A DNA stretch of 64,000 nt, from positions 124,001-188,000 of the forward strand of contig UPZG01000003.1 of NCBI GenBank assembly GCA_900538705.1, read 5' to 3'. Positions 8,328 to 16,678 of this stretch are shown here, in pieces. The notes below the pieces were generated by a model that ran no database searches, was not told the origin of the DNA, and saw only the letters and a list, made by a program, of their open reading frames with translations. The position numbers and the translations under genes are program-made. The stretch is from an uncultured Porphyromonadaceae bacterium. Its GTDB lineage: Bacteria > Bacteroidota > Bacteroidia > Bacteroidales > Barnesiellaceae_A. Within the stretch, counting starts at the first letter, position 1. Each line of letters begins with the position of its first letter.

Positions 8328-9671
8328 ATGCGTATGAAAAACATTTTACACCTTAGAGAGTTGGCAGTAATTTTATTGCTTTGTAGTTCATTTTATGTAA
8401 AAGCTGATTATACGACCGATCAGCCCTTTGTTGAATTAACCAGAGTAGAATCTCCCGAAACCGAGAATTGGTATTATTGGATAGAGCCTGCTGAAGGTGC
8501 ATCGGGAAACGTATGGATTGACTGGAACAACAATAATCAATACGATGAAGGAGAGGAGAATATTACCGAAGGCATGCATCTGATCGATGCGTTGACCATT
8601 AGAGTATATGGAGAATTGGTAATATGCTCCTTTAATGAAAACTTCCTTACAAGTATCGATGTAAGTAACTGTCCTACAATCAAAAATTTCTATTGTTCCA
8701 ATAATCAAATTGAAACACTCGATGTAAGTATGCTGACCGACTTGGTTGAGTTCTGTTGTAATGGAAATAAATTGAAATCGATTGATGTGTCGAAAAATTC
8801 AAAACTCGAAGTATTCAATTGCTCTTCAAACGATATTACGACTATCGATGTGTCGAATAACCTGGCATTGAAGGAATTGGATTTCTTTGAAACAGGTATT
8901 TCAACTGTTGACATTTCGTCAAATGTCAATTTGGAGAGTGTTGCGTGCTATGATACTGATCTTACGGTCATTGATGTGTCTAACAATCCTAAACTGAAAA
9001 TGCTCTCCATCCCTTATACTAAAATAAGCAGTATCGATGTAAGTCAAAATCTCGAACTGGAAGGACTTGAAATTAGCAATACCCTTATTACTGAAGTTGA
9101 CCTATCAAAAAATACTGCACTTACACAATTGATATGCAATAACTTGGGATTTAAGAGTATCGAAATTAGCAACAATACCAACCTTCGTCGGCTTCTTTGT
9201 TCGGGAAATGAATTGACGTCGCTCGATTTAAGTAATCACCTATATTTGGAGGAGCTCAACCTTGTTTCAAATAAGCTAACATCACTTATCCTGTCGCCTG
9301 GTCAAACAGAATTGTATGATGTATACCTTTATGAGAACAACATCTCCGAAACAGCCATGGAGAGTATTGTTGATAACTTGTGCGATTGGTCGTCGGCATA
9401 TTATGGTGGTTATTTGACCATAATTGATACTGAGAGCATTTATGAAAAAAATGTGTGCAACAAACTGCAAGTGAAGAAAGCTACAGAGAAAAACTGGTAT
9501 GTATATGACTATAAAGGTGGAAGTAACTTCGGATTTAATGAATATGAAGGCTCAGAACCTTCGGGATTGAATATGCTCGATGATGACCCGACAAAAGTAT
9601 TTGTAAGCGATGGTGCTCTTCATCTTGAGGTATCTCCGAGAGTATTCGGCTCTACTATGTATATAATTTAG
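8328..9671 (+). CDS. secreted leucine-rich-repeat protein, C-terminal sorting tail frame-shifted off
   Basis: Surface or secreted repeat protein of the internalin/BspA-like kind, probably for binding; ligand unknown. The 447-residue product starts with a signal peptide (MKNILHLRELAVILLLCSS after two residues). A short region with WIDWNNNNQYDEGE follows, then from about residue 95 to 345 roughly twelve 21-residue repeats of the form LxxIDVSxNxxLxxLxCxxN, and a C-terminal linker. The frame stops at 9669-9671 in the middle of what should be a T9SS sorting domain: the following bases to 9794 encode the rest of that domain after a short out-of-frame segment. As it stands the product would reach the periplasm but lack the outer-membrane export signal. 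It lies between a barrel-gene fragment and the barrel array, suggesting it was inserted there. Two slips at short repeats (TATATA and T7) point to recent decay, phase variation or sequence error. Confidence 0.8.
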   Translation: MRMKNILHLRELAVILLLCSSFYVKADYTTDQPFVELTRVESPETENWYYWIEPAEGASGNVWIDWNNNNQYDEGEENITEGMHLIDALTIRVYGELVICSFNENFLTSIDVSNCPTIKNFYCSNNQIETLDVSMLTDLVEFCCNGNKLKSIDVSKNSKLEVFNCSSNDITTIDVSNNLALKELDFFETGISTVDISSNVNLESVACYDTDLTVIDVSNNPKLKMLSIPYTKISSIDVSQNLELEGLEISNTLITEVDLSKNTALTQLICNNLGFKSIEISNNTNLRRLLCSGNELTSLDLSNHLYLEELNLVSNKLTSLILSPGQTELYDVYLYENNISETAMESIVDNLCDWSSAYYGGYLTIIDTESIYEKNVCNKLQVKKATEKNWYVYDYKGGSNFGFNEYEGSEPSGLNMLDDDPTKVFVSDGALHLEVSPRVFGSTMYII

Positions 9672-9794
9672 CCGGCGTAAATGTTTTTTTCTCAGAGACT
9701 GCAAGATACCCAGATAACAATAGATACCAACAAATTGCCCAAAGGACAATATATCGTTGTCATTGCCGGAAAATCGTATAAAGTGATTTTATAA
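9672..9794 (+). pseudogene. detached T9SS sorting-domain tail of the LRR gene
   Basis: In the +1 frame bases 9663-9690 give YNLAGVNVF, then back in the LRR gene's own frame come SQRLQDTQITIDTNKLPKG and QYIVVIAGKSYKVIL ending at TAA 9792-9794. Together these form a textbook type A sorting domain (NLxGxxV ... IDxxxLxKGxYxVxI ... KVIL). The two frame changes add up to a multiple of three. The first is at TATATA (9660-9665), the second at a run of seven T (9684-9690). Nothing else is damaged. Confidence 0.75.
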
Positions 9795-9830
9795 CTTTCT
9801 TTTATAGCGTTAGGGCTATAAATTAATCTT

Positions 9831-9879
9831 AACGAGAAGCGAACCTTTAAAGCGGAGGTGGTTCGCTTCTCGTTTTTAT
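9831..9879 (+). terminator. terminator after LRR gene
   Basis: 15-bp perfect arms AACGAGAAGCGAACC / GGTTCGCTTCTCGTT with a 14-base loop, then TTTATT. Placed 37 bases after the sorting-domain stop at 9794 rather than the early stop at 9671, which supports 9794 as the original gene end. Confidence 0.85.
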
Positions 9880-9929
9880 TTGCAATGTTTAATGCTAGCT
9901 GTTGAAAGCCGCTGTGTTATGGCAAGTAA

Positions 9930-10547
9930 TCAGAATACCAAAGCTATGCCGGCACTGAGCGAGTGCCGCAAGTTGTTGCTTATTTCGTAATGGCTTTGTT
10001 GTGTCGTTTCGTTATTCACGAGGATATTGGTGCCTCCAAACTGTTGCAGGTTATAGCATATCTGGAAGTTGAGCCCGAAGTGTTTCCTGAACATGATGCG
10101 GTATCCTACACCCAGGTTCCACAGCCATCCGTAGTTGAGCCCCTCATAGCGGGTTCTTTCTTGCCCCATGCTCCATGTGACGGTTTTGCCGGGGCCTATG
10201 GGTGGAGCATAACCGAGGTCGGTGAAGGCGTAAAAGCTCGGTACTTTTTTCAGTGGCGAGTAACGGAAGGTGGCATATATGGGCAATGAGCCGTGCGAGC
10301 CTGTCTCGCAGAGGGTGAAGCCTACGCCTGCTCCTGCCGACATTTGGGGTGTAATGTCATACATGAAGTTGAGCAGTATGGTATTGCTGTACATTTTGTA
10401 CTGGTCGCGATGTACGCATTCGCTCAGCATTTGTTCGTTGAGTCCCAGTCCGTAACGGTAGCCAAGTTCGGCATGGAATTGGGCTTGCAAGGGCAGGGCT
10501 GTCCATAAGAAGAGCGTGGCGAGAAAGGTAGTAAGTTTTGTTTTCAT
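9930..10547 (-). CDS. small outer-membrane beta-barrel protein (paralogue 3 of array)
   Basis: A 205-residue protein with signal peptide MKTKLTTFLATLFLWTALPL ending QAQ and alternating beta-strand sequence. Shared motifs with its two neighbours are FHAELGYRYGLGLNEQ, YDITPQMSAGAGVGF, FTDLGYAPP, LGVGYRIMFRKHFGLNFQ and the end LRHSLSAGIALVF, whose terminal Phe is the outer-membrane barrel (BAM) signal. Likely an eight-stranded OmpX/OprF-like barrel; function unknown. It is last in a three-gene operon (gaps 39 and 22 bases). A remnant of a further copy lies at 7919-7993. Confidence 0.75.
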   Translation of the reverse strand: MKTKLTTFLATLFLWTALPLQAQFHAELGYRYGLGLNEQMLSECVHRDQYKMYSNTILLNFMYDITPQMSAGAGVGFTLCETGSHGSLPIYATFRYSPLKKVPSFYAFTDLGYAPPIGPGKTVTWSMGQERTRYEGLNYGWLWNLGVGYRIMFRKHFGLNFQICYNLQQFGGTNILVNNETTQQSHYEISNNLRHSLSAGIALVF

Positions 10548-10586
10548 ATTGATAGGTTTATGTGTTTCTTTGAATTTTTGGGGACG

Positions 10587-11165
10587 TCAGAATACAAAAC
10601 TGATGCTTGCACCCAACGAGTGGCGTAGGAATGCTACACTGCCCGAGTGTCCCTCTTGTGGTATCATGTACGTTTGTGTCTCACGGTAAACGAATTGGTT
10701 CAGAACGTAACCGAGTTGCAGGCTCAATCCGAAGTGTCGGCGAAGCATTACTCGGTAGCCCACGCCGGTATTGAATACCCAACCGCGCGGGATGCTTGCC
10801 GACCCGAACGATGGGGCATAACCTACATCGCCAAACAGAAAAAAGTTGCGGTGCGTGACAATGGGACGGTAGCGGATGATGCCGAGGAAAGCAAAATTTT
10901 CATGGACGGGATAGCGTTGCAGATTTACAGCTCCTGCCACACCGGCGGTGATGGCAGGAGTGAAGTCGTACAATGCAGCCAGGCGGAATGTGAATCCCAT
11001 CATGCCGTGTCGTGTAGCACTGTCGTGGAATGTTGCGCCACACTCCTGCTCGTCGAGCCCAACGCTGTAACGCAAGTCTATCTCGGCATGGAATTTATCC
11101 AGAGGGGTAGGCTTCTCGTCGGGAACAAAAAAGCCCATGATAAGTGATAGCAGTAGTGCGAGCAT
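10587..11165 (-). CDS. small outer-membrane beta-barrel protein (paralogue 2 of array)
   Basis: A 192-residue paralogue of the flanking genes: FHAEIDLRYSVGLDEQ, YDFTPAITAGVAGAV, FGDVGYAPS, TGVGYRVMLRRHFGLSLQ and the end LRHSLGASISFVF align position by position with them. The N-terminus MLALLLSLIMGFFVP is short for a signal peptide and lacks a basic start, so the true start may be different or export may be weak; no better in-frame start was found. It is the most diverged of the three. Function unknown. Confidence 0.7.
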   Translation of the reverse strand: MLALLLSLIMGFFVPDEKPTPLDKFHAEIDLRYSVGLDEQECGATFHDSATRHGMMGFTFRLAALYDFTPAITAGVAGAVNLQRYPVHENFAFLGIIRYRPIVTHRNFFLFGDVGYAPSFGSASIPRGWVFNTGVGYRVMLRRHFGLSLQLGYVLNQFVYRETQTYMIPQEGHSGSVAFLRHSLGASISFVF

Positions 11166-11187
11166 AAGCTGATGTATGTAATGGAAA

Positions 11188-11775
11188 TTAGAATACCAAA
11201 CCTAAGGTGAAAGCCAACGAGTGGCGCAGATTGTTACGCTCGACAGTAAAACTCTTGTTGGTGTATCTTTCGTACATGGTTGTTTTTACACCTTTATATT
11301 GCTGCATAAAATAGCTGAGTTGGAAGTTGAGCCCGAAATGTTTTCTGAACATCCATCTGTAACCTATACCCGTATTCCATATCCATCCTTGTGGCATGCT
11401 CCGCTTGTCTTTGCATGGTATGGTATAACCCAAGTCGGTAAAAATGTATGCTGGTGTATGGCTTTTGATGGGGCTGAAACGCACGGTAGCGAATAGCGGG
11501 AAGGTGTATAATTTATGGTATTCGGCCATACCGGCGCTTATGCCTATTCCTGTCGCAATTTGAGGCGTTATTTGGTATATTGCTGTTAATTGCAGGTAGT
11601 AGTTGTGCATGTCGTATTCGGCAATATAAAGTTCGCGACCTATCATCTGTTCGCGTATCCCTAAACAGTAGCGATAATCGATGCCTACATGAAATTGTGA
11701 ATAGGCTGCCGGGGCAAAAAGAACAGTTGCTATTGTTATTAGCAATATATACTTGATGAGATTGTGCTTTTTCAT
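11188..11775 (-). CDS. small outer-membrane beta-barrel protein (paralogue 1 of array)
   Basis: First gene of the barrel operon; 195 residues with signal peptide MKKHNLIKYILLITIATVL ending AYS. Shares FHVGIDYRYCLGIREQ, YQITPQIATGIGISA, FTDLGYTIP, TGIGYRWMFRKHFGLNFQ and the C-terminal LRHSLAFTLGLVF with the other two. A consensus -7 element lies about 120 bases upstream. Three divergent tandem copies of a surface barrel are consistent with diversification of an exposed protein; role unknown. Confidence 0.75.
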   Translation of the reverse strand: MKKHNLIKYILLITIATVLFAPAAYSQFHVGIDYRYCLGIREQMIGRELYIAEYDMHNYYLQLTAIYQITPQIATGIGISAGMAEYHKLYTFPLFATVRFSPIKSHTPAYIFTDLGYTIPCKDKRSMPQGWIWNTGIGYRWMFRKHFGLNFQLSYFMQQYKGVKTTMYERYTNKSFTVERNNLRHSLAFTLGLVF

Positions 11776-11896
11776 GATATTTTATGCTTCAAAAAGTCTA
11801 TTTATCTATTCTGTTATAAGAGCATGATAGTACGGCGAAAAGTATTTGTCGGCAGTATAAATCGATAGTTCTATCTATTTCGTTCATGCTGTTTGA

Positions 11897-11904
11897 CAAA
11901 TATA
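11897..11904 (-). promoter_or_regulatory. -7 promoter element for barrel operon
   Basis: Reverse strand TATATTTG, perfect match, predicting a leader of about 115 bases for the three-gene barrel operon. Confidence 0.5.
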
Positions 11905-11979
11905 TTGAATATATTGTCTTTTCAAAAGCATTCTTGATATTTTTTGAAAAATATATGTTTTCTAAGTGATAAGAGTAGC

Positions 11980-12017
11980 AAAAAAAATACCTGCGCTGTA
12001 TTGAGCAGCGCAGGTAT
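11980..12017 (-). terminator. terminator after asnS
   Basis: Perfect 12-bp arms ATACCTGCGCTG / CAGCGCAGGTAT, 7-base loop, followed on the reverse strand by eight U (A run 11980-11987). Confidence 0.9.
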
Positions 12018-12058
12018 TGTGGTTGTACAAGACTTTGCCTTGTCGTATAGTAAGAGCC

Positions 12059-13456
12059 TTAGAATTCGGCCGACTTCGGTGTACGCGGGAAAGGTATCAC
12101 GTCGCGGATGTTGGTCATACCTGTCACAAAGAGTACGAGGCGCTCAAAGCCAAGACCGAAGCCCGAGTGGGGTGCTGTACCAAAGCGGCGGGTATCGAGA
12201 TACCACCACATATCTTTCATGGGGATATTGAGCTCTTTGATGCGTTGCAACAGTTTGTTGTAGTCGGCCTCACGTTCCGACCCACCGATGATTTCGCCAA
12301 TACGGGGGAAGAGCACGTCCATGGCACGAACTGTCTTGCCGTCGTCGTTGAGCTTCATGTAGAATGCCTTTATCTCCTTGGGATAGTCGGTGAGGATAAC
12401 GGGTTTCTTGAAGTGTTGCTCTACGAGGAAACGCTCGTGTTCCGATTGCAGGTCGGCACCCCAATATACGGGGAACTCAAACTTGTGGTGCGACTCTTCG
12501 AGTATCTTGATGCCTTCGCTGTATGGCAGTCTTACAAAATCGTTGTCGACTACAAAACGCAGGTGGTTTATCAACTCCTTGTCGTACATCTCGCAGAGGA
12601 AGTTGAGGTCGTCGGCGCAGTGCTCGAGGGCGTAGCGGATGCAATATTTCAAGAAGTCCTCGGCGAGGTCCATGTTGTCGTTGATGTCGTTGAAGGCAAC
12701 TTCGGGCTCTATCATCCAGAACTCGGCGAGGTGACGTGGTGTGTTGGAGTTTTCGGCGCGGAAAGTAGGTCCGAAAGTATATATACCACCCAAAGCCATG
12801 GCTCCCAGCTCACCTTCGAGCTGTCCCGATACGGTAAGACTCGTCTGCTTGCCGAAGAAGTCTTGTGTATAGTCTATCTTTCCATCTTCGGTGTGAGGCA
12901 GGTTGTTGAGGTCGAGCGTGGTTACCTGGAACATTGCGCCGGCACCCTCGCAGTCGCTTGCTGTGATGAGCGGTGTATTGAGGTAGAAGAAGCCGTGATC
13001 GTTGAAATATTTGTGTATCGCATAGGCAAGGTGGTGACGTATGCGCAGCACTGCCCCGAATGTATTGGTACGAGGACGCAGGTGTGCTATCTCACGCAAA
13101 AACTCAAGGCTGTGACCTTTCTTCTGCAGGGGATATTCGTTGGGGTCGGCGGTGCCGTAAATTTCTATGTGGTCGGCTTGTACTTCGGCGGTTTGTCCCT
13201 TACCCATCGACTCTACCAATTTACCTGTGACACAGAGGCAGGCACCGGTGGTGACGGGTTTGAGTTGCTCCTCGTCGAACTTAGCAAGATCGACTACAAC
13301 CTGGATATTTTTGATAGTGCTTCCGTCGTTGAGGGCTATAAAGCTGACGTTTTTGTTACCGCGACGAGTGCGCACCCACCCTTTTACGCATACGGTCGAA
13401 CCATAAAGCGCAGGGTCGAATATCTCTGATATTTTGGTTCTTTTTATCGTTTCCAT
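12059..13456 (-). CDS. asnS: asparaginyl-tRNA synthetase
   Basis: Class IIb aminoacyl-tRNA synthetase charging tRNA-Asn. The 465-residue protein has an N-terminal OB-fold anticodon-binding domain ([20 protein letters not shown], residues about 23-100) and the class II catalytic core. Motif 2 is seen in [20 protein letters not shown], and motif 3 in [20 protein letters not shown]. The ending [14 protein letters not shown] is the family's usual C-terminus. It follows the pseudouridine synthase gene by 66 bases and ends in a strong terminator. The long open frame on the opposite strand over this gene is a by-product of codon bias. Confidence 0.97.
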   Translation of the reverse strand: METIKRTKISEIFDPALYGSTVCVKGWVRTRRGNKNVSFIALNDGSTIKNIQVVVDLAKFDEEQLKPVTTGACLCVTGKLVESMGKGQTAEVQADHIEIYGTADPNEYPLQKKGHSLEFLREIAHLRPRTNTFGAVLRIRHHLAYAIHKYFNDHGFFYLNTPLITASDCEGAGAMFQVTTLDLNNLPHTEDGKIDYTQDFFGKQTSLTVSGQLEGELGAMALGGIYTFGPTFRAENSNTPRHLAEFWMIEPEVAFNDINDNMDLAEDFLKYCIRYALEHCADDLNFLCEMYDKELINHLRFVVDNDFVRLPYSEGIKILEESHHKFEFPVYWGADLQSEHERFLVEQHFKKPVILTDYPKEIKAFYMKLNDDGKTVRAMDVLFPRIGEIIGGSEREADYNKLLQRIKELNIPMKDMWWYLDTRRFGTAPHSGFGLGFERLVLFVTGMTNIRDVIPFPRTPKSAEF

Positions 13457-13483
13457 GATGTGTTGTTGTGTTTTATCAAATTG

Positions 13484-13513
13484 TCACCGCCCCTTCGTAG
13501 GAAGCGGCGGTGA
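13484..13513 (-). terminator. hairpin between pseudouridine synthase gene and asnS
   Basis: TCACCGCC-CCTTC-gta-GGAAG-c-GGCGGTGA, a GC-rich 13-bp stem with one bulged base. It lies 9 bases after the rluB-like stop; a short T-rich stretch follows on the reverse strand, so it may end or attenuate transcription before asnS. Confidence 0.6.
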
Positions 13514-13522
13514 TGGTATGCA

Positions 13523-14803
13523 TTATTCAAATGAGCCTCTCATGAGCATGTTTACCTCGGCTTGTGTGAGGTAACGCCAGCGGCCGCGAGGCAGGTTTTT
13601 CTTGGTTAACCCGGCAAAATATACACGGTCGAGTTTTACTACGTGGTAGCCGAGAGCTTCAAAAATGCGTCGTACAATGCGGTTACGACCCGAGTGTATT
13701 TCTATACCTATCTGGTTGCGGTCGGTCTCGGTGGCATAGCTTACGGCATCGGCGTGTACGTTGCCGTCGTCGAGCTCTATACCGTCGGCGATACGTTGCA
13801 TATCCTCTTCGGTAACATCTTTATCGGTCCATACGTGATAGATTTTCTTCTTCACGAATTTGGGGTGTGTCAATTTCGAGGCTAAGTCGCCATCGTTGGT
13901 AAGCAGCAGTACGCCGGTCGTATTGCGGTCTAGACGACCTACGGGATAGATGCGCTCGGTGCAGGCGTTGCGCACTATGTCCATAACGGTGAGACGCCCT
14001 TGAGGGTCGTCTGATGTCGTAACGCAGTCTTTGGGCTTGTTCAGCAATACATATACTTTGTTTTCAAGCCCCACTTCTTTATCGCGGAAGGTTACGGTAT
14101 CGGCAGGTGTGATTTTCGAGCCGAGCTCGGTCACTACATTACCGTTTACTTTTGCCTCGCCAGCTTGTATGAACTCATCAGCCTCACGACGCGAACAGAT
14201 ACCGGCATTGGCCAAGAACTTGTTGAGTCGTATGGGTTGTGTAGGATCTATAGGTGGTAACTCATACTCTACTCGTTGGGGACGGGGTACAAAGCGTTTT
14301 TGTACCATCCCGGCACGATTGTTTTTCCCGCCGAATCCGCCACGGTTGTTGTTGTATCCACCCTGGTTGTTGCGGTTGTTGTAACCGCGGTTGTTGTAAC
14401 CATTTTGGTTATTGTATCGGTTGTTATATCCGCCGCGGTTGTTGTTGTAACCACCCTGGTTATTATAGCGGTTGTTATTGTAACCGCCCTCGCGATTGCC
14501 GTAGGCGGGGTTGGTGCTACCCTCGGTATTTTCGTTGTTGTTATTGTATCCTCGATTGTTGTAACCTCCTTGGTTGTTGTAACGGTTGTAACTCCCCTCA
14601 CGGTTATATCCATATCCGTAAGAGCGTCGCTCTGCACCGTAACCCTTTTCATTCGTGTATGAGGCTTGCTGGCGCTCGTTGTCGTTGCTTTCGGGATTGC
14701 TTGCCTCGTTGTCCTTTTCTGTGTTTTCAGTAAAACCCTCACGCATTACTGTCCCTCGCGATTCGCCTATGCGGGGACGTTTGGTCTTTTTTTCTCCTTC
14801 CAT
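13523..14803 (-). CDS. RluB/RsuA-family rRNA pseudouridine synthase with Asn/Gly/Tyr/Arg-rich N-terminal extension
   Basis: Modifies a uridine of 23S or 16S rRNA to pseudouridine. The 426-residue protein has three parts. Residues 1-45 are charged and Glu/Asn rich. Residues about 50-170 are a low-complexity repeat of units such as GGYNNR and GYNNRGYNN. From about 190 come a normal S4 RNA-binding domain (RLNKFLANAGICSRREADEF) and the synthase domain with the catalytic Asp in PVGRLDRNTTGVLLLTNDGD and the later GRNRIVRRIFEALGYHVVKL. Ordinary family members are about 230-300 residues, so the head is an addition; such heads are known in other Bacteroidetes members. The RG/YN composition resembles RNA-binding, phase-separating disordered segments (inference). 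Confidence 0.9.
   Translation of the reverse strand: MEGEKKTKRPRIGESRGTVMREGFTENTEKDNEASNPESNDNERQQASYTNEKGYGAERRSYGYGYNREGSYNRYNNQGGYNNRGYNNNNENTEGSTNPAYGNREGGYNNNRYNNQGGYNNNRGGYNNRYNNQNGYNNRGYNNRNNQGGYNNNRGGFGGKNNRAGMVQKRFVPRPQRVEYELPPIDPTQPIRLNKFLANAGICSRREADEFIQAGEAKVNGNVVTELGSKITPADTVTFRDKEVGLENKVYVLLNKPKDCVTTSDDPQGRLTVMDIVRNACTERIYPVGRLDRNTTGVLLLTNDGDLASKLTHPKFVKKKIYHVWTDKDVTEEDMQRIADGIELDDGNVHADAVSYATETDRNQIGIEIHSGRNRIVRRIFEALGYHVVKLDRVYFAGLTKKNLPRGRWRYLTQAEVNMLMRGSFE
14335..14610 (-). repeat. degenerate short tandem repeats inside the rluB-like gene
   Basis: On the plus strand, imperfect units built from GGTTGTTGT, AACCACCCTGGTTATT and GCGGTTGTTATATCC-like words recur; they encode GGYNNR-type peptides. 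Units of 9, 12 and 18 bases keep the frame, so length variation by recombination or slippage would leave the enzyme intact. Confidence 0.7.
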
Positions 14804-14985
14804 GTAAGTAAAAGTTATTGTTTATAAACCTCTCGGCTGTTGTTGATAAATAAAAATAGTAATCTGAATATTCTAACAGTGATTCGTTGTACCAATCCTC
14901 AATTATCTTGCTGCAAAGATGCAAATGTTTTTTGGATTGAGCACCATGCCGTCGCAAAAAAGATATGGCCGGTGCGATAAATAAA

Positions 14986-15019
14986 TGGCAAAATGCACCC
15001 TTGGGTTTGCATTTTGCCA
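14986..15019 (-). terminator. terminator after purB
   Basis: Perfect 12-bp arms TGGCAAAATGCA / TGCATTTTGCCA with a 10-base loop, about 40 bases after the purB stop. Confidence 0.75.
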
Positions 15020-15060
15020 ATATTTCAGAAAAATTAACTTGTCTAAGCTGTAAGATGGTC

Positions 15061-16410
15061 TTAGAACCCTGTGTATGTGTGGGGCGAAAGTCTGTGCAAT
15101 TCCTCTTTCACAGCGTCGCTTACGTTGAGAGAGTCGATAAATCGGCTTATAGCCTCGGCATCGATGGTAGCGTTGGTGCGGGTGAGGGCTTTCAGGGTTT
15201 CGTAGGGCTTGGGATAGCCTTCACGACGTAAGATAGTCTGTATACCTTCGGCTACTACATTCCACATATTGTCGAGGTCGCGGTCTATGGCAGCCCTGTT
15301 GAGCAGAAGTTTGTGCAGCCCTTTTAGGGTGCTATGCAGTGCGATGAGGGTATGAGCCAGTGGTACGCCTACGTTGCGTAATACCGTCGAGTCGGTAAGG
15401 TCGCGTTGTAACCTTGACACGGGGAGTTTCTGAGCCAAGTGACTGTATATGGCGTTGGCCATTCCAAGGTTACCCTCCGAATTCTCAAAGTCAATGGGGT
15501 TTACTTTGTGGGGCATGGCCGATGAGCCTACTTCGCCGGCTTTGATTTTCTGTTTGAAGTACTCCATGGAGATGTATTGCCAGAAGTCGCGGTCTAAGTC
15601 GATAATGACCGTGTTGATGCGACGCAGTGCATCGAAAAGAGCTGCAAGGTTGTCGTAGTTAGATATTTGCGTGGTGTATTCCTCGCGTTCTATGCCTAAA
15701 TTCTCGCGGAGGAAGCGTGCGGCAAAAGCAGGCCATTCGATGTGTGGAAATGCTGTGCGATGCGCATTGAAGTTGCCTGTTGCACCGCCGAATTTACCGC
15801 TGATGGGTATTGCCTGCAATAATTTGATTTGCTGTTCTAAGCGATATGCAAAGACTCTTACTTCTTTGCCTAATCTGGTGGGCGATGCCGGTTGCCCGTG
15901 GGTCTTGGCAAGCATGGGTATGTCTTTCCATTCCTCGGCATAGCTGTTGAGCAAATCTACTGTTTCTTGCAACAAAGGCATGTATACATTGTGCAGAGCC
16001 TCTTTGATAGAGAGAGGTATGGCCGTGTTGTTGATGTCTTGTGAGGTGAGTCCAAAGTGGATAAATTCTTTGTAAGCATCCAATCCCAAGCGGTCGAATT
16101 GTTCTTTGATAAAGTATTCTACTGCCTTTACGTCGTGGTTGGTAACAGACTCTATTTCCTTGACACGAGCTGCATCGGCTTCTCCGAATTCGCGATATAT
16201 GGCACGCAACGAGTCGTATGTGCTGCTTGCTATTCCGCTCAGTTGTGGCAGAGGCAATTGGCATAAAGCGATGAAGTATTCTATCTCTACGCGTACTCTG
16301 TAACGTATCAAAGCCCATTCGGAAAAATAGGGGATAAGCGATTCGGTTTTGCTATGATAGCGGCCATCGATAGGCGAGACCGCAGTGAGGGGTGATAATG
16401 GCATCGTCAT
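15061..16410 (-). CDS. purB: adenylosuccinate lyase
   Basis: Removes fumarate from SAICAR and from adenylosuccinate, acting twice in purine synthesis. The product of 449 residues has the opening MPLSPLTAVSPIDGRYHSKT, HFGLTSQDINNTAIPLSI, the lyase signature GSSAMPHKVNPIDFENSEGN and the C-terminal PYETLKALTR. The ATG at 16410 (or the one two codons later at 16404) is chosen because the -7 element at 16429-16436 would cut off any longer start. It is transcribed divergently from purH, so two purine genes share this 270-base intergenic region. Confidence 0.96.
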   Translation of the reverse strand: MTMPLSPLTAVSPIDGRYHSKTESLIPYFSEWALIRYRVRVEIEYFIALCQLPLPQLSGIASSTYDSLRAIYREFGEADAARVKEIESVTNHDVKAVEYFIKEQFDRLGLDAYKEFIHFGLTSQDINNTAIPLSIKEALHNVYMPLLQETVDLLNSYAEEWKDIPMLAKTHGQPASPTRLGKEVRVFAYRLEQQIKLLQAIPISGKFGGATGNFNAHRTAFPHIEWPAFAARFLRENLGIEREEYTTQISNYDNLAALFDALRRINTVIIDLDRDFWQYISMEYFKQKIKAGEVGSSAMPHKVNPIDFENSEGNLGMANAIYSHLAQKLPVSRLQRDLTDSTVLRNVGVPLAHTLIALHSTLKGLHKLLLNRAAIDRDLDNMWNVVAEGIQTILRREGYPKPYETLKALTRTNATIDAEAISRFIDSLNVSDAVKEELHRLSPHTYTGF

Positions 16411-16428
16411 GATTGTGGTATTTTGCTG

Positions 16429-16436
16429 CAAAGATA
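16429..16436 (-). promoter_or_regulatory. -7 promoter element for purB
   Basis: Reverse strand TATCTTTG, about 20 bases before the ATG at 16410; fixes the start. Confidence 0.65.
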
Positions 16437-16645
16437 ATACAAACGAGGGCAAAACGAAAGAAAGCCCGTTTTTCTTTCATTTCGTGAGAAAAGGTTGTTG
16501 TATCGCAATGTGCAGAGCAGGGCGAATGGACGGGATTGGGCTGCTTTGTTTACGGTGTGACAAGGTGGTAGAAGAACATCGCTATCGAGCTGATATTTTT
16601 ACAAAAAATATGAGCTGTCTATAATGTCAAGCTGATAGAATTTAG

Positions 16646-16653
16646 TACTTTTG
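16646..16653 (+). promoter_or_regulatory. -7 promoter element for purH-mre-rod operon
   Basis: TACTTTTG, perfect TAnnTTTG match, 25 bases before the purH ATG. Confidence 0.65.
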
Positions 16654-16678
16654 CACAGAATTACTGAAACCGATACTC

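Noticed and set aside
12017..13429. 470-codon open frame on the plus strand across asnS
   Set aside because: It lies fully opposite a clearly conserved synthetase, has no recognisable motif and is explained by the codon bias of asnS.
14254..14742. Several open frames (Cys/Gly-rich or Val/Thr-rich) on both strands in the rluB-like repeat region
   Set aside because: They are alternative-frame readings of the GGYNNR-coding repeats and look like low-complexity artefacts.
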